In this document: positions 33,655 through 45,553 of the stretch, piece by piece
How positions within the stretch are numbered: the stretch's first letter is position 1
How the letters are laid out: each line of letters opens with the position of its first letter
Source of the DNA: Enoplolaimus lenunculus
Taxonomy: Eukaryota > Nematoda > Enoplea > Enoplida > Thoracostomopsidae
Length of the DNA: 64,000 nucleotides
Direction: 5' to 3'
NCBI GenBank assembly: GCA_030248215.1
Contig: JASANG010000713.1
Span: 1-64,000, forward strand
The notes under the pieces: generated by a model
Told to the model about the DNA's origin: nothing
Seen by the model: the letters and a program-made list of their open reading frames with translations, nothing else
The model's database searches: none
Position numbers and translations under genes: made by a program

Positions 33655-33859
33655 CACTGCAAAAAATGGTCAAATTGACTCTCTCCGAAATAGGCTTTTC
33701 AGGACTGCACAAACTGAACAAATTCGACTCCGCCAGAGTCAAACGTGCGACTAAAGTGAGTCGAATGTGACTCTGGTGGAGTCGAGTTTTGACTAAATTT
33801 GTGTAGTCCCAAAAAGCATTTTTGAACAGATTCAATTTGACTCACCATTTTTTGCAGCG
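33655..33859. mobile_element. Family 2 foldback MITE, complete
   Basis: CACTGCAAAAAATGGTCAAA to TTTTTTGCAGCG with TA on both sides. Confidence 0.92.
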
Positions 33860-34622
33860 TATGCAATAATCAAAATACCATTTTATTACCCAAATACAGG
33901 CTAAGATAAATTTGTTTGGTATATTTTTGTGAAAATTTCGTAACTGACATAATACCTAAAATAATTCTATCCGTAAGATTGTGCAAGAAACGCTAAGTGT
34001 GACAGAGCTGGTCGAAAATTTATAAAAGGATTTAAATACACATTTTGATCCATCAGTGACCGTAAAGCTAAACGTAATCCTAAGGCTTCCGCTTTCTAAG
34101 ATCCACACAGCATTCCTGTCTCGCAGTGGATAGGCCCCTAACAGGAGCACCAAGCAGAATAACATAATTTTATGTAATTTGAAAATCAAAGTTTACAGAT
34201 AAATGCCTTTGTTACTTACGGTTAATTCATTTGCGGTTAACATGGTATATAACTCCTAAACTAAAATGTTGGGCTATTTCCATGAGTTATACTCTACAGT
34301 TAAATTCCTCTATGAATTTGTCACGCAAATATTTTTTAAGTATTAAAAAAGGCAGACAAATTGAAAAAACTTCACTTTAGCAAATTCATAAATATAAAAT
34401 TACAAAATATACAAACGAGAGCCTATTCATACAATACCGTCAATGCTTCAAGGACAAAAATTTAGCTTTACTTCAAATTGCCGTTGTAGAACTTGCAGCT
34501 GCAATTTATTCATGCTGACTTCGCTTACAGCGTACGCACCCGCTGTTTTAAAGTAGTAGAATGTAAATATTTTACCTTATAACGGAACGCTGCGTTTTCG
34601 TGCGGTAAGTATAAAAATTGTC
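33860..34622. other. No gene recognised
   Basis: AT-rich; a 77-codon minus frame at 33956-34189 has no recognised motif. Confidence 0.45.
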
Positions 34623-34795
34623 AGCCCATGTAAAGATCAGAAGCGCAACGTTTTTCTGTGGGACTGCAATAGTGCAAACTTAAGCTTTAAACGATTTTTT
34701 CGCTTAGGCTAGGCTTAGGTAGCAGCTCATTGTTACGCTTAGGCTTTTAGGAATACGCATATACTACAGTTACGGCCCTGTTGTATACATTGGCT
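34623..34795. mobile_element. Family 1 MITE, complete
   Basis: AGCCCATGTAAAGATCAGAA to GTTGTATACATTGGCT. Flanks AAATTGTC (34615-34622) and AAATTGTG (34796-34803) give an 8 bp duplication with one mismatch. CTTAGGCTAGGCTTAGG lies inside. Confidence 0.85.
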
Positions 34796-35269
34796 AAATT
34801 GTGTATTAATTCACGTTTGAGAGCGGAAAATATATGGTCTGTGACTTTTTATATTTTCCGTAAGAATTTCTCTTACGATTAACAACCCAATTATAAACCG
34901 TATGAACAGGCTAATTTAAATTAAAAAATAGTACAATCATATACCCTGTCAAATATAATATCGACCGACAAAGCTCGCACGTTTCAATAGACACAATATA
35001 AAAATACACGAAATCAAATGCGTAGCCGAATTCTAGCTTAGCCAAATCAGCTTTTATAGTTTTCTTCAGCTAGGCAACTGTTACAGTTCGTATCTTAACC
35101 ATATTCTGGTTACACATTTGTAGAACAGAAAACCAATGGCCTAATTTCCGCATGCAGCAGAGCGAAAATGTTAAAAATAGCAAAAAATTAAAGATAATTC
35201 AATTTCAAAACCTTCGTAAAAGTTAGCATATTTTTGCTAAAAGTTTTCTAGCAGATAATTCGATACAAT
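34796..35269. other. No gene recognised
   Basis: AT-rich intergenic sequence without any repeat family that I can place. Confidence 0.45.
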
Positions 35270-35640
35270 ATATCATTTTTGAATTAGCCCCTTTTTACAT
35301 GAACATTTTTCGTTTCACCTCAAATATGCTTTGACGCGAGGACTCGAATACTCGTCTCTCGGGTATGCGGCGTTTACAATCCCCATGACTACAGCCAGCT
35401 CGCTTTGCTGAAGACGGAGGCTCAAATTTTTTCAGGAGAGGCATACAAGCGTTCTCGTTGACTTACAAGCAAGATTCGAGCACGCAATCACCAATATGCA
35501 ATTGGAGCTCGACTCTTGAACCCGAGGAAGTTGTCACGCTTTGGTGGAAATTTTGTGCTACGTATACGCGTTGTAATTGTTAAACGCTGCGCATGCACTG
35601 CGCTGCTCATCATAGACTGCTCCTTATTAAAAGAGCTTAA
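35270..35640 (-). mobile_element. tRNA-derived repeat type 2 with family 10 insertion
   Basis: Minus strand has GGCTGTAGTCATGGGGATTG (A-box position) and GAGTATTCGAGTCC (B box). A family 10 core (GGCATACAAGCG, TTGACTTACAAGCAAG) at about 35395-35480 splits it from the distal part with CTACGTATACGCGTTGTAA, which matches the copy at 57.1-57.3 kb. Confidence 0.5.
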
Positions 35641-36054
35641 TATTTAACCAAATATCGGACCTAAAAGGCTCGTTCAAAAACCACATTTAGGTTATCGGTT
35701 AAAATTAACCCAATAACAGGGTTTTTTTTCATCTCAAACTTAGGGGCCAATTGGCCCCTAAACACGAATTTTTAAGGGCCAATCAGAATTTTAGGGGCCA
35801 ATTGTGAAAAGTGTTATTATGTGTGAAATTTCAATTTTTTTAAAAAAGCACTTACACGTAAAAAGTTTGATCTAATAATGAGATAGTATTAATTTTAACC
35901 TGAATACGGCATCATGTATCAGTTTTTTAATGAAATCCCACAGTTTCTGACATTTTACGCAAATACCGTGTTTGCAATTAATCATTCAAAGAACGCAATA
36001 GCTACACGATAATTGGATCAAAACTAACACATATTCAATCCAGTTACTCTCAAA

Positions 36055-36224
36055 GGCGGATCCAGACGGTGAGTGAGGAAGTAGACCTGTGAAAGTAAAT
36101 TTATATTCGAAAATAGTAACGAATCCCCTCTTACAAACCTATTACTTTTGGGCTGGTCATGCAATTTCGTTCAAATCGTTAGCGACCGTCACCGGAATGC
36201 CGTCAGAAATTTCTGGATCCGCTT
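36055..36224. mobile_element. Family 9 element
   Basis: AGGCGGATCCAGAC at the left and GTCAGAAATTTCTGGATCCG at the right form inverted ends. Related ends occur at 48.4, 53.8, 59.7 and 63.8 kb. Confidence 0.5.
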
Positions 36225-36511
36225 CTACAATCGCTGTCAACAATAGGTTATCAGTACAAAATGGCACGTAAATAAAAATGTTAAAACCAAAAAACGCATC
36301 AATGAACTCAAATACAAGTTTCATATTTCAAAAATAACAGTACAGAGGCGTAGGCAGATCTTGATTTCATTCAGTTTAACTGAAAATTTTGAGACTGGTT
36401 TTAAAATAGCAAATCTAATTTTTTCTCACCCCCCCCCCTCAGAAATATTTTACAGCGAGATATTTGCGGCGTATCTTATGTAGCTGAATACGCCTCTGGG
36501 TACAAGTTCTG

Positions 36512-36713
36512 GACCATGTATAGAACAGGGCCGGAACAGTAGTATAAGCATATCTTTTAGCCTTAGCCTAAGCCTAAGCTTAAGCCAAGGCCTAAGAGTA
36601 AGGATGAGCCTATTCCTAAACCTAAGCCTAAGCAAAAAAATTAGTCTAAACCTTAAACTGACTCTATTATAGCCACTCCGGAAAACGATCCGACCCTGTT
36701 CTACACATGGGCC
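36512..36713. mobile_element. Family 1 MITE, complete
   Basis: GACCATGTATAGAACAGGGC to CCCTGTTCTACACATGGGCC. CAAGTTCTG is present on both sides (36503-36511 and 36714-36722), a perfect 8-9 bp duplication. Best reference copy: CCTAAG arrays at both sides of the centre, then CTCTATTATAGCC near the right end. Confidence 0.92.
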
Positions 36714-36742
36714 CAAGTTCTGACCAATGATAACAATTATAA

Positions 36743-36838
36743 ACGCACTTGCACACTTTCCTTGTTTAGTTTTCGAAATTATCACATATTGCCATATAAT
36801 ATAGGATTAGGCTTAGGCTTAGAAAAGTGTACAAGCGT
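36743..36838. mobile_element. Family 3 MITE
   Basis: CGCACTTGCACACTTTCC left and GAAAAGTGTACAAGCG right; GGATTAGGCTTAGGCTTAG inside. Shorter than the copy at 11.4 kb. Confidence 0.65.
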
Positions 36839-37803
36839 TGAAATATGTTCGCGAATCCAAAGCTCGTAGAATCTTGACAATACCAACACAAATTGCTCAA
36901 ATCGCAACCACAATATAACCGTGATTTTACTGGTGTCTGCATTGCAACCATGTGTGATCCACTCACCGCTCATGAGTTCACTTTACACACTAAACAAATC
37001 GTCTGATATTCAAGAAATATTATCTAAAATTTAAGACAATTATGTCGTAGTACAGACACCGGACATATATGTCTTGAATCAAAACAACCACATATCGGTC
37101 TTGCTTATCCACTGGACCCCAGGCATATTCAGTGGTGCCTAGTCACGTCCCAATTCGTAATCAGCGTCCTTTGTAACATTCCATGTCCAGATCAACTTTT
37201 TTAGTACTTGTTTACATTTTCCCAGCATAAAATTCCCGTCGGACATAGTGATTATATACCTGTAAAATAGGGTTAGCTCATTCGTAGCCTGTGCCTAGAG
37301 ATTAAGCTTAGAAAAATAGTAAACAGTACTGTTGTGGTGGTTGCGTTTGTTCAGGTTAAACACTAATGCGGAGAAAAACAAATACCGTTATTCGCGGCAC
37401 GTCAATCCGATTGCAACAATTTCAAAACTGAATCCATGAAAGCGTTTGACGATAATTCAAATTTTTACTGCTAACGTCAAATCTGTCGTGTTCAAACGTT
37501 CAATAATTGAAGCGTCGTTGCTAAGCTCATCAAAGCTCGCCATCGTTCCACATTCAGCAATATCCACAACGTCCCAGATCAAAGAGAGCAATCCTTTATG
37601 GCATGTGAGACTCAACCGTGCTGCCAGCTAAACATATCAGGTATCCCAAAAAATAGTTACAGGGGTATGCGCTGAGTTTTCACACGACTTTTACAACATA
37701 AGCTTGGCTAAAATTGTTGTGGGACGCTCAGACATCCCTGGACCGCTTCTGACAGTAATCCCGACGGATTAATCGTATAGTTTCAACATTTGCCAACTGT
37801 CAT
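36839..37803. other. 3' flank of Frizzled gene B
   Basis: No gene recognised. GGTTAGCTCATTCGTAGCCT with AAGCTTAG near 37270-37315 may be a weak hexamer-element trace. Confidence 0.5.
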
Positions 37804-40791
37804 TTATACATGATTATCAATTGAATAAGTTTTATGATAAGTCACTGTACTTCCGGCAACGCTGGGCCCACCGTGCAAGCCAGGCGTGGCGACATTCAAA
37901 GCATTAATATCGTTGTACGATTGCCGAACTGCAATAATTGCTTCTGCAGGTTGATAGCAAGTTTGTTGCGCGCATGTATTGGCTGCGTTCTGTGTTGTTT
38001 TATCGCTTTGTTCATTGTCCGGCGAACAACAACAACAACAACAGCAAGATGTAGCGTTACAAAGTATAAAATCACGCCACGCTCCAAGGGTTTTTCGAGA
38101 CCAAATCCAAAGAACAGGACTAACTCCGACTATTAAAAGCATACAGTATTTTAGCATAAATACGAGAAATTCCGGTTTTTCTCGACGATTTCGAGCCAAA
38201 CATTCTGCACTCGGGCACGTCAATGAAAGTTCCCAAACGGGTCGATGTTGTTCTTCGTAAAAGTAGCAGCCAAGCACAATAGTTGCAGGCAAAGTATAGA
38301 GCACTGAGAAAATGCCAATCCGCACCATCAACAACTCCAACTTGTCAGTTGTCGCTTTTCCTTGTGATTTGCCAATAATCCGACGAATGTGAATGAGTGA
38401 AACGAAACCAGCCAATAGAAACAGAGAACCAGCGACCAAATAAACAAACAAAGGACCGACAACAAATAGTCGCAAAGAGAGCAGATGAGTAGAGCCAACG
38501 TAACAAATTCCTGAGATCGGATCTCCGTCCACATTTGAGCTCGCCAAGACAGCAACAGCCTGGACTGATGGAAGTGCCCACGCGGTTGCGTGGTAAAGTG
38601 TTGCATAGCTGGCAATCGCTTCGTTTGACCATTTCAGCCCGGCAGACAGGAACCAAGTGAACGCAAGGATCACCCACCAAACACAGCTTGCCATACCAAA
38701 CACGTAGACCAGAAGAAATACAATCGTACAAGTCGCGCTTTGTGACGGGCCAGAGTGAAGAACCAACGATTCCAGGGCAGAATCAATACTGTCAGCCCCT
38801 CCTTCAAGCTCCCCACGACTTGCGGAAGATCTCGGCAATGCACACGCGACCCCCTCGTGTCCAACTACCAGTCTGATTATGAACCCAGCAGCCATAAACA
38901 GATAACAAAATGACATAAATACAATCGAGCGTTCAGGATACCGGAAACGATTAACGTCCAACGCGAAGGTTGCCACAGTAATCAGGGTCGATATAGCGCA
39001 CAAAATTGACCAGAATCCTATCCAAAACGAAGCGAAATGTCGTTGCTCGTCCGAGAAATAAGGGCTCCGGCAGGGCTGTGCACAATCTGGCACTGAGTCA
39101 TCGCCAATTGACACCCGTCGATATGGATGAAAATCTGGAGGGACAGGCAAGAACGGAGCGGTGCAAGAACAGCTGCCAGACGCGCATCCGCGGTCAAAGC
39201 GTCGAAATGGCCCTGGTATCGGGAATTGGTCCTGGTGGACACCTGGTGATACCTCGTGAAAACCGTGATCTCTGCTTTCAGACGGTTTATGACCTTGCCC
39301 AATAGTGTCTCCATGCTTGTATCCGCCCATGCTGAATTTAGTATCCGGTTTTCGTTGACGAACATCTGGTCGAGCGTTTCCGGATTCTTGATCAGTTCCG
39401 GGTATCCCGGGATGTTTTGTAGATTGCTTTGGTGGTTCCATACACAAAATATCGCCGTCTGTTGTGGCGTCGTTGTCTGGAAAACTGTCACACGATAGCT
39501 TGTCTGGCCACGAAAATCCATAGGTGCCCATTACTGGTTCACAGCCGTCGCGTGCTGCAAGACAAACGGATCGGCACGGTGGGAGAACCTGAAATATACA
39601 GACATTGAGGGCATTAAGTCCTTGACAGCGCTGGAAGTTTTACATATCAACCCTGTAACCAGGACCGGTGTGTAAAAAATCTGAGACAATTCGTCGCCCG
39701 ACAACTTGCCGTTCAAGCCCAACGGTGTCCTAAAGCATATTACTATTATTATACCATTGCATAATTGAAAGCGTAATCCTAAGCCTAAACCTAAGCCTAA
39801 GCATTATGATTGGCGACGAATTGTCGTAATACCATGTAGAAAAGACAAGACCGTTTAAGGTTTTCCTAACATTATTTTAATGCTGTCGAAAAACCGTTCG
39901 CTTAAACCGAGCGAGGATGTCCGTAAGCAGTACAGCCCGTCCATAGGCCGCCGTCATTGCGGTCCTGCTTCAATCCTGTGACCGTACCACAATTCTATAT
40001 TTAGAACGGGATTCACCGGTTTAAGTCCTAAACGTAACCAATGTTTCCGGCTGGCTATACTCTGTCACAGCACATTTACTCTTAAACTTACACGCGTTTG
40101 AAATGAAATTCTCACTACGTCGCTGCTTCCAGCGAGATACTAACCAGTTTTGGGCGAAAATTTTGCTTCAACTCCATTCACTCGTGAAATTTAATTCTGG
40201 CAACGCTCATGATTACAACAGCAGGCCAAATTCTGGGCTGCTATCAACCAAACACGCAAACACACACAAACACACGCACGCATACACACATAAACAGTCC
40301 AGTACCTGTTCGTATCCATCGAGGCACACCGGTACGTACAAGCTACACAAGAAAAAGCCCAACATTGCAGAACAATCAATTTTGACCAGTGGCCAAAATT
40401 GATTCACTTCAAGTCCGGCTTCTTCTTGTGTTGCTTGATTGAAAAAATTCGGCATCCGGGTCCGGTTGTATAGCGCCAATGAAGTGCACATCGCCAAATT
40501 TAACGTCTCACAGCGTCCTGTATTGCTCACGCCTGAGTACGATGCGAGGCTCGGCGGATGACCGCCAGAAGCCGGACCTTTTGTCCCGTGCCTAGATGCC
40601 GACCCTGACGAAATGTCTTGAGGTAGGTTAGGGCTAGAGCGAATAGTTTTCTGGTTTTGGCTAGCGCTCAGTTTTGTACCAGACGCTGGTTTTCGGGAAT
40701 TGTCAGGCTGATGATAGTTGGTTACTGCGGAACTGGTGCTAGCGTCTACAACAACAACAACGATCAGAACGGAAATAAAAGTTGTCGACAT
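37804..40791 (-). CDS. fzd5/8: Frizzled receptor, FZD5/8 class (copy B)
   Basis: Tandem paralogue of copy A in the same orientation, about 12 kb away. Exons 40791-40306 and 39588-37804 join in phase 0 at the same CRD position as copy A, giving 756 aa. ATG opens a signal peptide (MSTTFISVLIVVVVVDAS). The CRD starts at Cys94 and has EEAGLEVNQFWPLVKIDCS and LPPCRSVCLAARDGC. The linker is about 25 residues longer than in A and differs in sequence. The first extracellular loop (EGVACALPRSSASRGELEG) is also unlike A, whereas TM1-TM2 and the TM4-TM6 block are virtually identical. KTLGAW lies near residue 659, followed by seven cysteines in a row and the terminus TVTYHKTYSIDNHV. All canonical Frizzled features are intact, so both copies look functional. 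Confidence 0.95.
39589..40305 (-). other. Frizzled B intron
   Basis: 717 bp. Holds a family 4 element (39684-39825) and a CA-rich microsatellite of about 35 bp at 40255-40292 next to the donor. No octamer-like tandem repeat as in copy A. Confidence 0.8.
39684..39825. mobile_element. Family 4 MITE in the Frizzled B intron
   Basis: Inverted ends GACAATTCGTCGCC and GGCGACGAATTGTC. Interior has CCTAAGCCTAAACCTAAGCC. A relative lies at 51812-51928. Confidence 0.7.
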
Positions 40792-41557
40792 TTTCGAGTT
40801 CTTTGGATCAGTTGGTTTGCAGGATCGTTCAAATTGAATAATTACAGTTTTAATTATTTTAAATAAACAAAAGCTTTTTTTACTTCATTGTATAACAATA
40901 ATTGTTTAACCTGAAGCAGAACATAACTCATATTTGGAACTGTATTCTATTGACGATAAGCCATGTTTATAGCTAGTGAACGGTTTAGCGGTTCCATGAA
41001 ATATTTAAAATCCGTATCGGTCCGGTCATTTGCAGACCTATCGCTAATTGGTAATTTGATCTGTGACTGTCTGAAAATAAATGTTAACATTAATTTGTAT
41101 AATCTGTATTAATAATGCTAGAACATCCATAATACTTGGTTTAAACTTGTAAACGTAATTGCACACATGTGTAACTTTTGTAATGCGATGGATTTGGCAT
41201 ATTTTCATCATGTTTGTCCTAAAGGAAGACTAAGCCAATTGAAACCATCGCAATGGCCATATTGGCTCCTTGAAGGTTTCATTCTGTATACGCATAGACT
41301 TGATTTAACATTAATTATTTATGTCTATATGAATATTTGTTCTACGCTAGAACGGTGCCCAAAATACGTATGTGGGTGTTTTGAAATATCTTTGTCGTTT
41401 GAACATAACACCAGTTTACCACATAAAATAAATATGTAAAATCAAACTATTAGCACTTAATTGTAATTTACCAAGTATTTTCAAACAAAATAAGCATTAC
41501 TGTATCTACGGAAAAACAAGGTTTGCACAACTGTCGAAATTCTCTTCAGCAATAATT
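40792..41557. other. 5' flank of Frizzled gene B
   Basis: No exon or repeat family recognised; a 90-codon plus frame at 41167-41439 has no known motif. CCCAAAATACGTATGTGGGTG at about 41358 recurs in related form at 43.8, 56.9 and 58.7 kb. Confidence 0.45.
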
Positions 41558-41734
41558 GCCAATGTAAAAAACACTGCCGCAACAGTAGTAAAAGCATATT
41601 CCTAAACCTAATCTTAAGCATACGGATAAGCTTATATTTAATCCTAAACCTAAGTACAAAAATTGGTGTAAAGCTTAAGTTTACTCTATTGCAGTCGGCG
41701 GAAAAAACGATTCGCCTACGATCTTTACATGGGC
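41558..41734. mobile_element. Family 1 MITE, diverged
   Basis: GCCAATGTAAAAAACACTGC to ACGATCTTTACATGGGC; hexamers and CTCTATTGCAGTC inside. No clear duplication. Confidence 0.7.
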
Positions 41735-41819
41735 AAAGATATTGTTAAAAGTATACTATAAACCACTGGTTCAAAAGTTGCAAGTCGTGTTAGTAACTGA
41801 AAAAAGTATTGCACACAGG

Positions 41820-41950
41820 TTAAACGGCAAGGGGTGCTAAAAATTTTTCAGAAGGGGCATACGCGGGTTTTCGTTGACTTACAAGCAAGGTTGAAACTTT
41901 TCTAGGGGAGCCAAATTTTTCCAGGTGTGCTAAAACTCCCCTGTCCCCCG
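41820..41950. mobile_element. Family 10 copy
   Basis: GGGGCATACGCGGGTTTTCG, TTGACTTACAAGCAAGGTTG and CCAAATTTTTCCAGG match the family 10 core. Ends eroded. Confidence 0.6.
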
Positions 41951-42536
41951 CGTAGCGGCGAACCCGCATAGCTTAATAAACTTTCTCTTTTCAAAACTCT
42001 ATTAAACCAAATGGTCAAATCAAAATTTTTAATCAAATTCTTCGCGACTTTAAGGCAAAATTAAATTCGCTGAGTTTGACACAGCCGTGAAAATATTTCA
42101 AACACCTGGGTCAACTTTTGTCCGAAACGCACAGGAAATCAGCCGGAATGACAGGAAAACAATAACAGAGCGTTTCATGGGTACCTCGTTGGCACCAGAG
42201 GCGCCTGATGGACGATTTAGTTGTTATGTGTGATGTCGAAAGGAAGGTCAGCTGAAAGCCCCAATAACATCTTATTTAAACAGTATTTAAAGAAATTTCA
42301 GGGTTCGTCTGCCTGGTTGAATGGCCAGCTGGACCGGAAATTGAGTATCGGATGACAAAAATGGCTTTGTTTATGTATGAAACTCAAAACCGGAAGTAGA
42401 CAACACCTAGGATTTTTGTCAGGTTTAAATGAACTATATTAGTTATTTGGTTCATAACTGTTGGTTCATTTTTGCTAAATTTAGTCGAAACTAACATTAT
42501 TTACTCTTTCAATAGTTAAATATTCACCATCAAACT
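41951..42536. other. No gene recognised
   Basis: Nothing that I can support as coding or repetitive. Confidence 0.45.
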
Positions 42537-42905
42537 GGTAGATAATTTAGCATTTATTTGAAAATAACAAAAAACAATAGAATTTTTTGATTCATTTTTA
42601 GAAAAATGTTTCTAATTCTCAAAATTTGAATTAGTAATTTTTCAACCGGTTACGCTGGTACAAAATTTAACATTTATTTATTTGAAAATAACGAAAAACA
42701 ATAGAATTTTTTGATTCATTTTTAGAAAAATGTTTCTAATTCTCAAAATTTGAATTAGTAATTTTTCAACCGGTTACGCTGGTACAAAATTTAACATTTA
42801 TTTATTTGAAAATAACGAAAAACAATAGAATTTTTTGATTCATTTTTAGAAAAATGTTTCTAATTTTCAAAATCTGAATTGGTAATTTTTCAACCGGTTA
42901 CGGTT
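42537..42905. repeat. 124 bp tandem repeat, three copies
   Basis: The marker CAACCGGTTACG recurs at 42643, 42767 and 42891, exactly 124 bp apart. Copies 1-2 are almost identical; copy 3 has a few changes (TCTGAATTGG). Very AT-rich. Confidence 0.93.
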
Positions 42906-42979
42906 TTTAACCAGGGGTATGATTTTAGCAGTTAAATCTATTTTTACCAACGGCGCTTTGATGGGTGTTGAAGCAAGGT

Positions 42980-43140
42980 AACCATACTCGTAAGCCTAAG
43001 CTTCAGCGTAAACATAAGTCTAACACTAAGCCTATTAATTCAAAGCCTATCGCCAAAAATAAATCTAAAACCGTAAGCTTACTATATTGCAGTCCAACAG
43101 GGAAACTAGACGCCTCGAAAAGTAACCTGAGGCGATTATA
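42980..43140. mobile_element. Family 1-related element
   Basis: AAGGTAACCATACTCGTAAG with CCTAAGC units, TATTGCAGTCCAACAGGGAA, then GACGCCTCGAAAAGTAACC. Matches the ACTTT variant (right end reversed GGTTACTTTTCGAGGCGTC). Confidence 0.55.
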
Positions 43141-44131
43141 GAATTAAAAAATGCCCTAAAATAAATAGCTTCAAAATAGCTTGCTGATATAGGCCCAGTT
43201 TAAGCATATTTGCCTGCAAACTTAGAGATTACGAAGTTTAGGCTTAGGCTGAATATGATAACCCTAATGTTTAGGCTTAGGTTTTGGCTAATTTTTAGCC
43301 TTTATGCTTTTAGACGACAACTATTGTTAAAATGGACCCTTTTAAACTATCGATATACCTGCTTATTCACGTGATAATAAAACTAAATCTCTCGTGCTCG
43401 GATCAAGTCTAATAAATTAAGCTTGGTAGCGTCATCGAGAAACGTCATCCTATCATTGGGCTTGAAAACCAGTTTTAGACACAAACATACCCGAGACGCC
43501 TAGAAATCGTTCAATATATCACTGTCATCTGGTTAAAGAATGAGTCAAAATTAGGTTCACTAGTTTCACTTTTCAACCATTCTAAACATATAACATTGTC
43601 AATGTTTTCACTTGTAATATTAATTAAGTCAGCGTGATCGCAGTATTTGCAACCGACGCTGTTCCCCGCAAAAAATGCCGGAACGCAACTTAAAATCTTA
43701 AAGAATTATACATAAACCAAAAAACTTACAGCATCTTCTTGACACTATACATATTAACAATTTTTTCATACGTTTAATTTGCTCACGTTTATAAAATTCA
43801 ATTGCAACGTTGCCCAAAATACGTATATGAGGCGTTCCAGCTGTAATTATTATACTGATTCGTATCAAGCAAACATTTCGAAGAACGTCCAGGAGATTCT
43901 TCACCCAGGTCAAAGTGTACCCACCGTACCTCAGGCTTGTTGGTCAAAAAACTCACAGGGATAAGCTAAGATCTATAGTCAGGTCTACATTTCGGCTTGG
44001 TTAAATTTTTCACTATTAACATAGCATGCGAAGGTAGGAAGCGAATACTTTTTGATGGCTAATTTTGCTCGTCTGTACAACAAATTCTATGTTGAATTTT
44101 CTCATGTATACCGGTAACACCCCAACTTTAA
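43141..44131. other. No gene recognised
   Basis: TTAGGCTTAGG traces at about 43245 and 43272. ATACGTATATGAGGCGTTCCAG near 43820 belongs to the small unnamed repeat also at 41.36, 56.9 and 58.7 kb. No coding support. Confidence 0.4.
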
Positions 44132-44412
44132 CCTGTAGAAATTCTAAACTACTCAACCTTGTCAAGGTGGGTGCAACACCAAAGAAATTTAATAACGTAT
44201 TTCGGATGGGAAACGGGCACAGTGAAAGATATCACCCCTCTCACGAAATCTCAATTTAAAAAATATGTCAAACATGTAGAAATTCTAAACTACTCAACCC
44301 TATCAAGGCGGGTGCTCTACACCAAGCAAATATAAGGACGTATTTCGGTGGGACACGGGCACAGTGAAACGTATCGCCCCTCTCACGAAATGCCAATTTA
44401 GAAATATGCCAC
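44132..44412. repeat. ~140 bp direct repeat, two copies
   Basis: TGTAGAAATTCTAAACTACTCAACC, CGTATTTCGG, CACGGGCACAGTGAAA-type and CCCCTCTCACGAAAT segments recur in the same order about 140 bp apart, with roughly 10-15% differences. Confidence 0.85.
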
Positions 44413-44857
44413 TCTCTCTCGTTGGCATTCACTCTCAGTTGCTATTCCTAAACCGAATCTTGCACTTAGAAATATTATATGCAGACAAAACGCAATGAGA
44501 TTTGACTGACAGGTTTGCATGCAATTACTAATAATAATTGTTAATATATCAATATGTGTATATGCATTTTAAATTGCAAGGGCGTTGTTAATTATTGATT
44601 TTATACCGGGACGATGTTACAAATTTATTTTCAGCAAGCGACAAACGGTTTTGACCTCCTAGGACCCACAAAGTCTAATTTGAGAAAGCATAATGTTTGT
44701 TAAAACTGCTTTTTTGCTGTCTTTCCATCAATTTTGCGAGGATATTTCCCAGTGTCCACTCTGGTATACGTCCGCTCTTAGCTTTGTGCCAGAAACATAC
44801 ATGCGACCAGAACACGAACAATACATTTGATGGAATATATGTCTACATATTGCATTA

Positions 44858-44940
44858 TATATAATATTTAAATATATAAGTTTATATCTATATATCTATA
44901 TATATCTATATATATCGATATATAAAGATATATATATATG
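44858..44940. repeat. TATC/TA microsatellite
   Basis: TATATATCTATATATATC-type tract. Confidence 0.9.
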
Positions 44941-45503
44941 GCCTGACATCAGTGTTGGACTCATAATGGGTTTATCCAGAAGGAGGGCGCATGACGTCAT
45001 GACCCCAACGAGTTTGAAAAAAATACATTTACTAAAAACTAAATATTAATAGCTGAGACAAATTGAACTTACGAACGATGTTTTGATGATCAAACCCTGC
45101 CCGATGCCAAAATCCAAGCTGTGCCTGTATCCGGTTACACAGACACGGCACGAAATTCATTTCCGACTGACACCTCATGCTAAGGTTCTTGGTGCAAACG
45201 AGCAGAGCGAGCGAGAAAATTTTTTACTTCTATGGGGGGTTCAGTAAATTATTCTGAAGCATGTAAAATATAGAAGTTTATTGTGCTGTTTGAAAAATAC
45301 CGAGACAGCAAGCATAGCCTCATACAGTATGTCTGGAAATTGCTGGAAGGCAGGGCCCCGAATGAGTGGAAACAAAACTCGCGAGCGAATCGAGCGATGA
45401 CTAAACCGCTATTTCCTTGCTAAACCTCAATACAAAATTTTGGTTTTGATTCCTATTGCAGAGCCAAGGTCAAGGCGACGTACCCTTGGATCCACCATTG
45501 GGA
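44941..45503. other. No gene recognised
   Basis: GAACGAGCAGAGCGAGCGAGAAAA-type sequence (45195) has a relative at 56361; an unnamed repeat. Nothing coding. Confidence 0.4.
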
Positions 45504-45553
45504 CCAGTAGTTAAACACCCCTTTTGGGGGGGTGGGGGGTGTTTAACTACTGG
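45504..45553. other. Perfect 18 bp hairpin with G-rich loop
   Basis: CCAGTAGTTAAACACCCC at 45504-45521 is the exact reverse complement of 45536-45553. The 14 nt loop is TTTTGGGGGGGTGG. No T run follows either side, so it is not obviously a terminator. Confidence 0.9.

Noticed and set aside
36512-36713. CCTAAG arrays as an internal telomere or chromosome end
   Set aside because: The arrays are short, degenerate and bounded by transposon ends with target duplications.
40255-40292. Cys/Val-rich extension of Frizzled B exon 1
   Set aside because: The frame continues into the CA microsatellite past a good donor; the splice to 39588 restores the conserved CRD.
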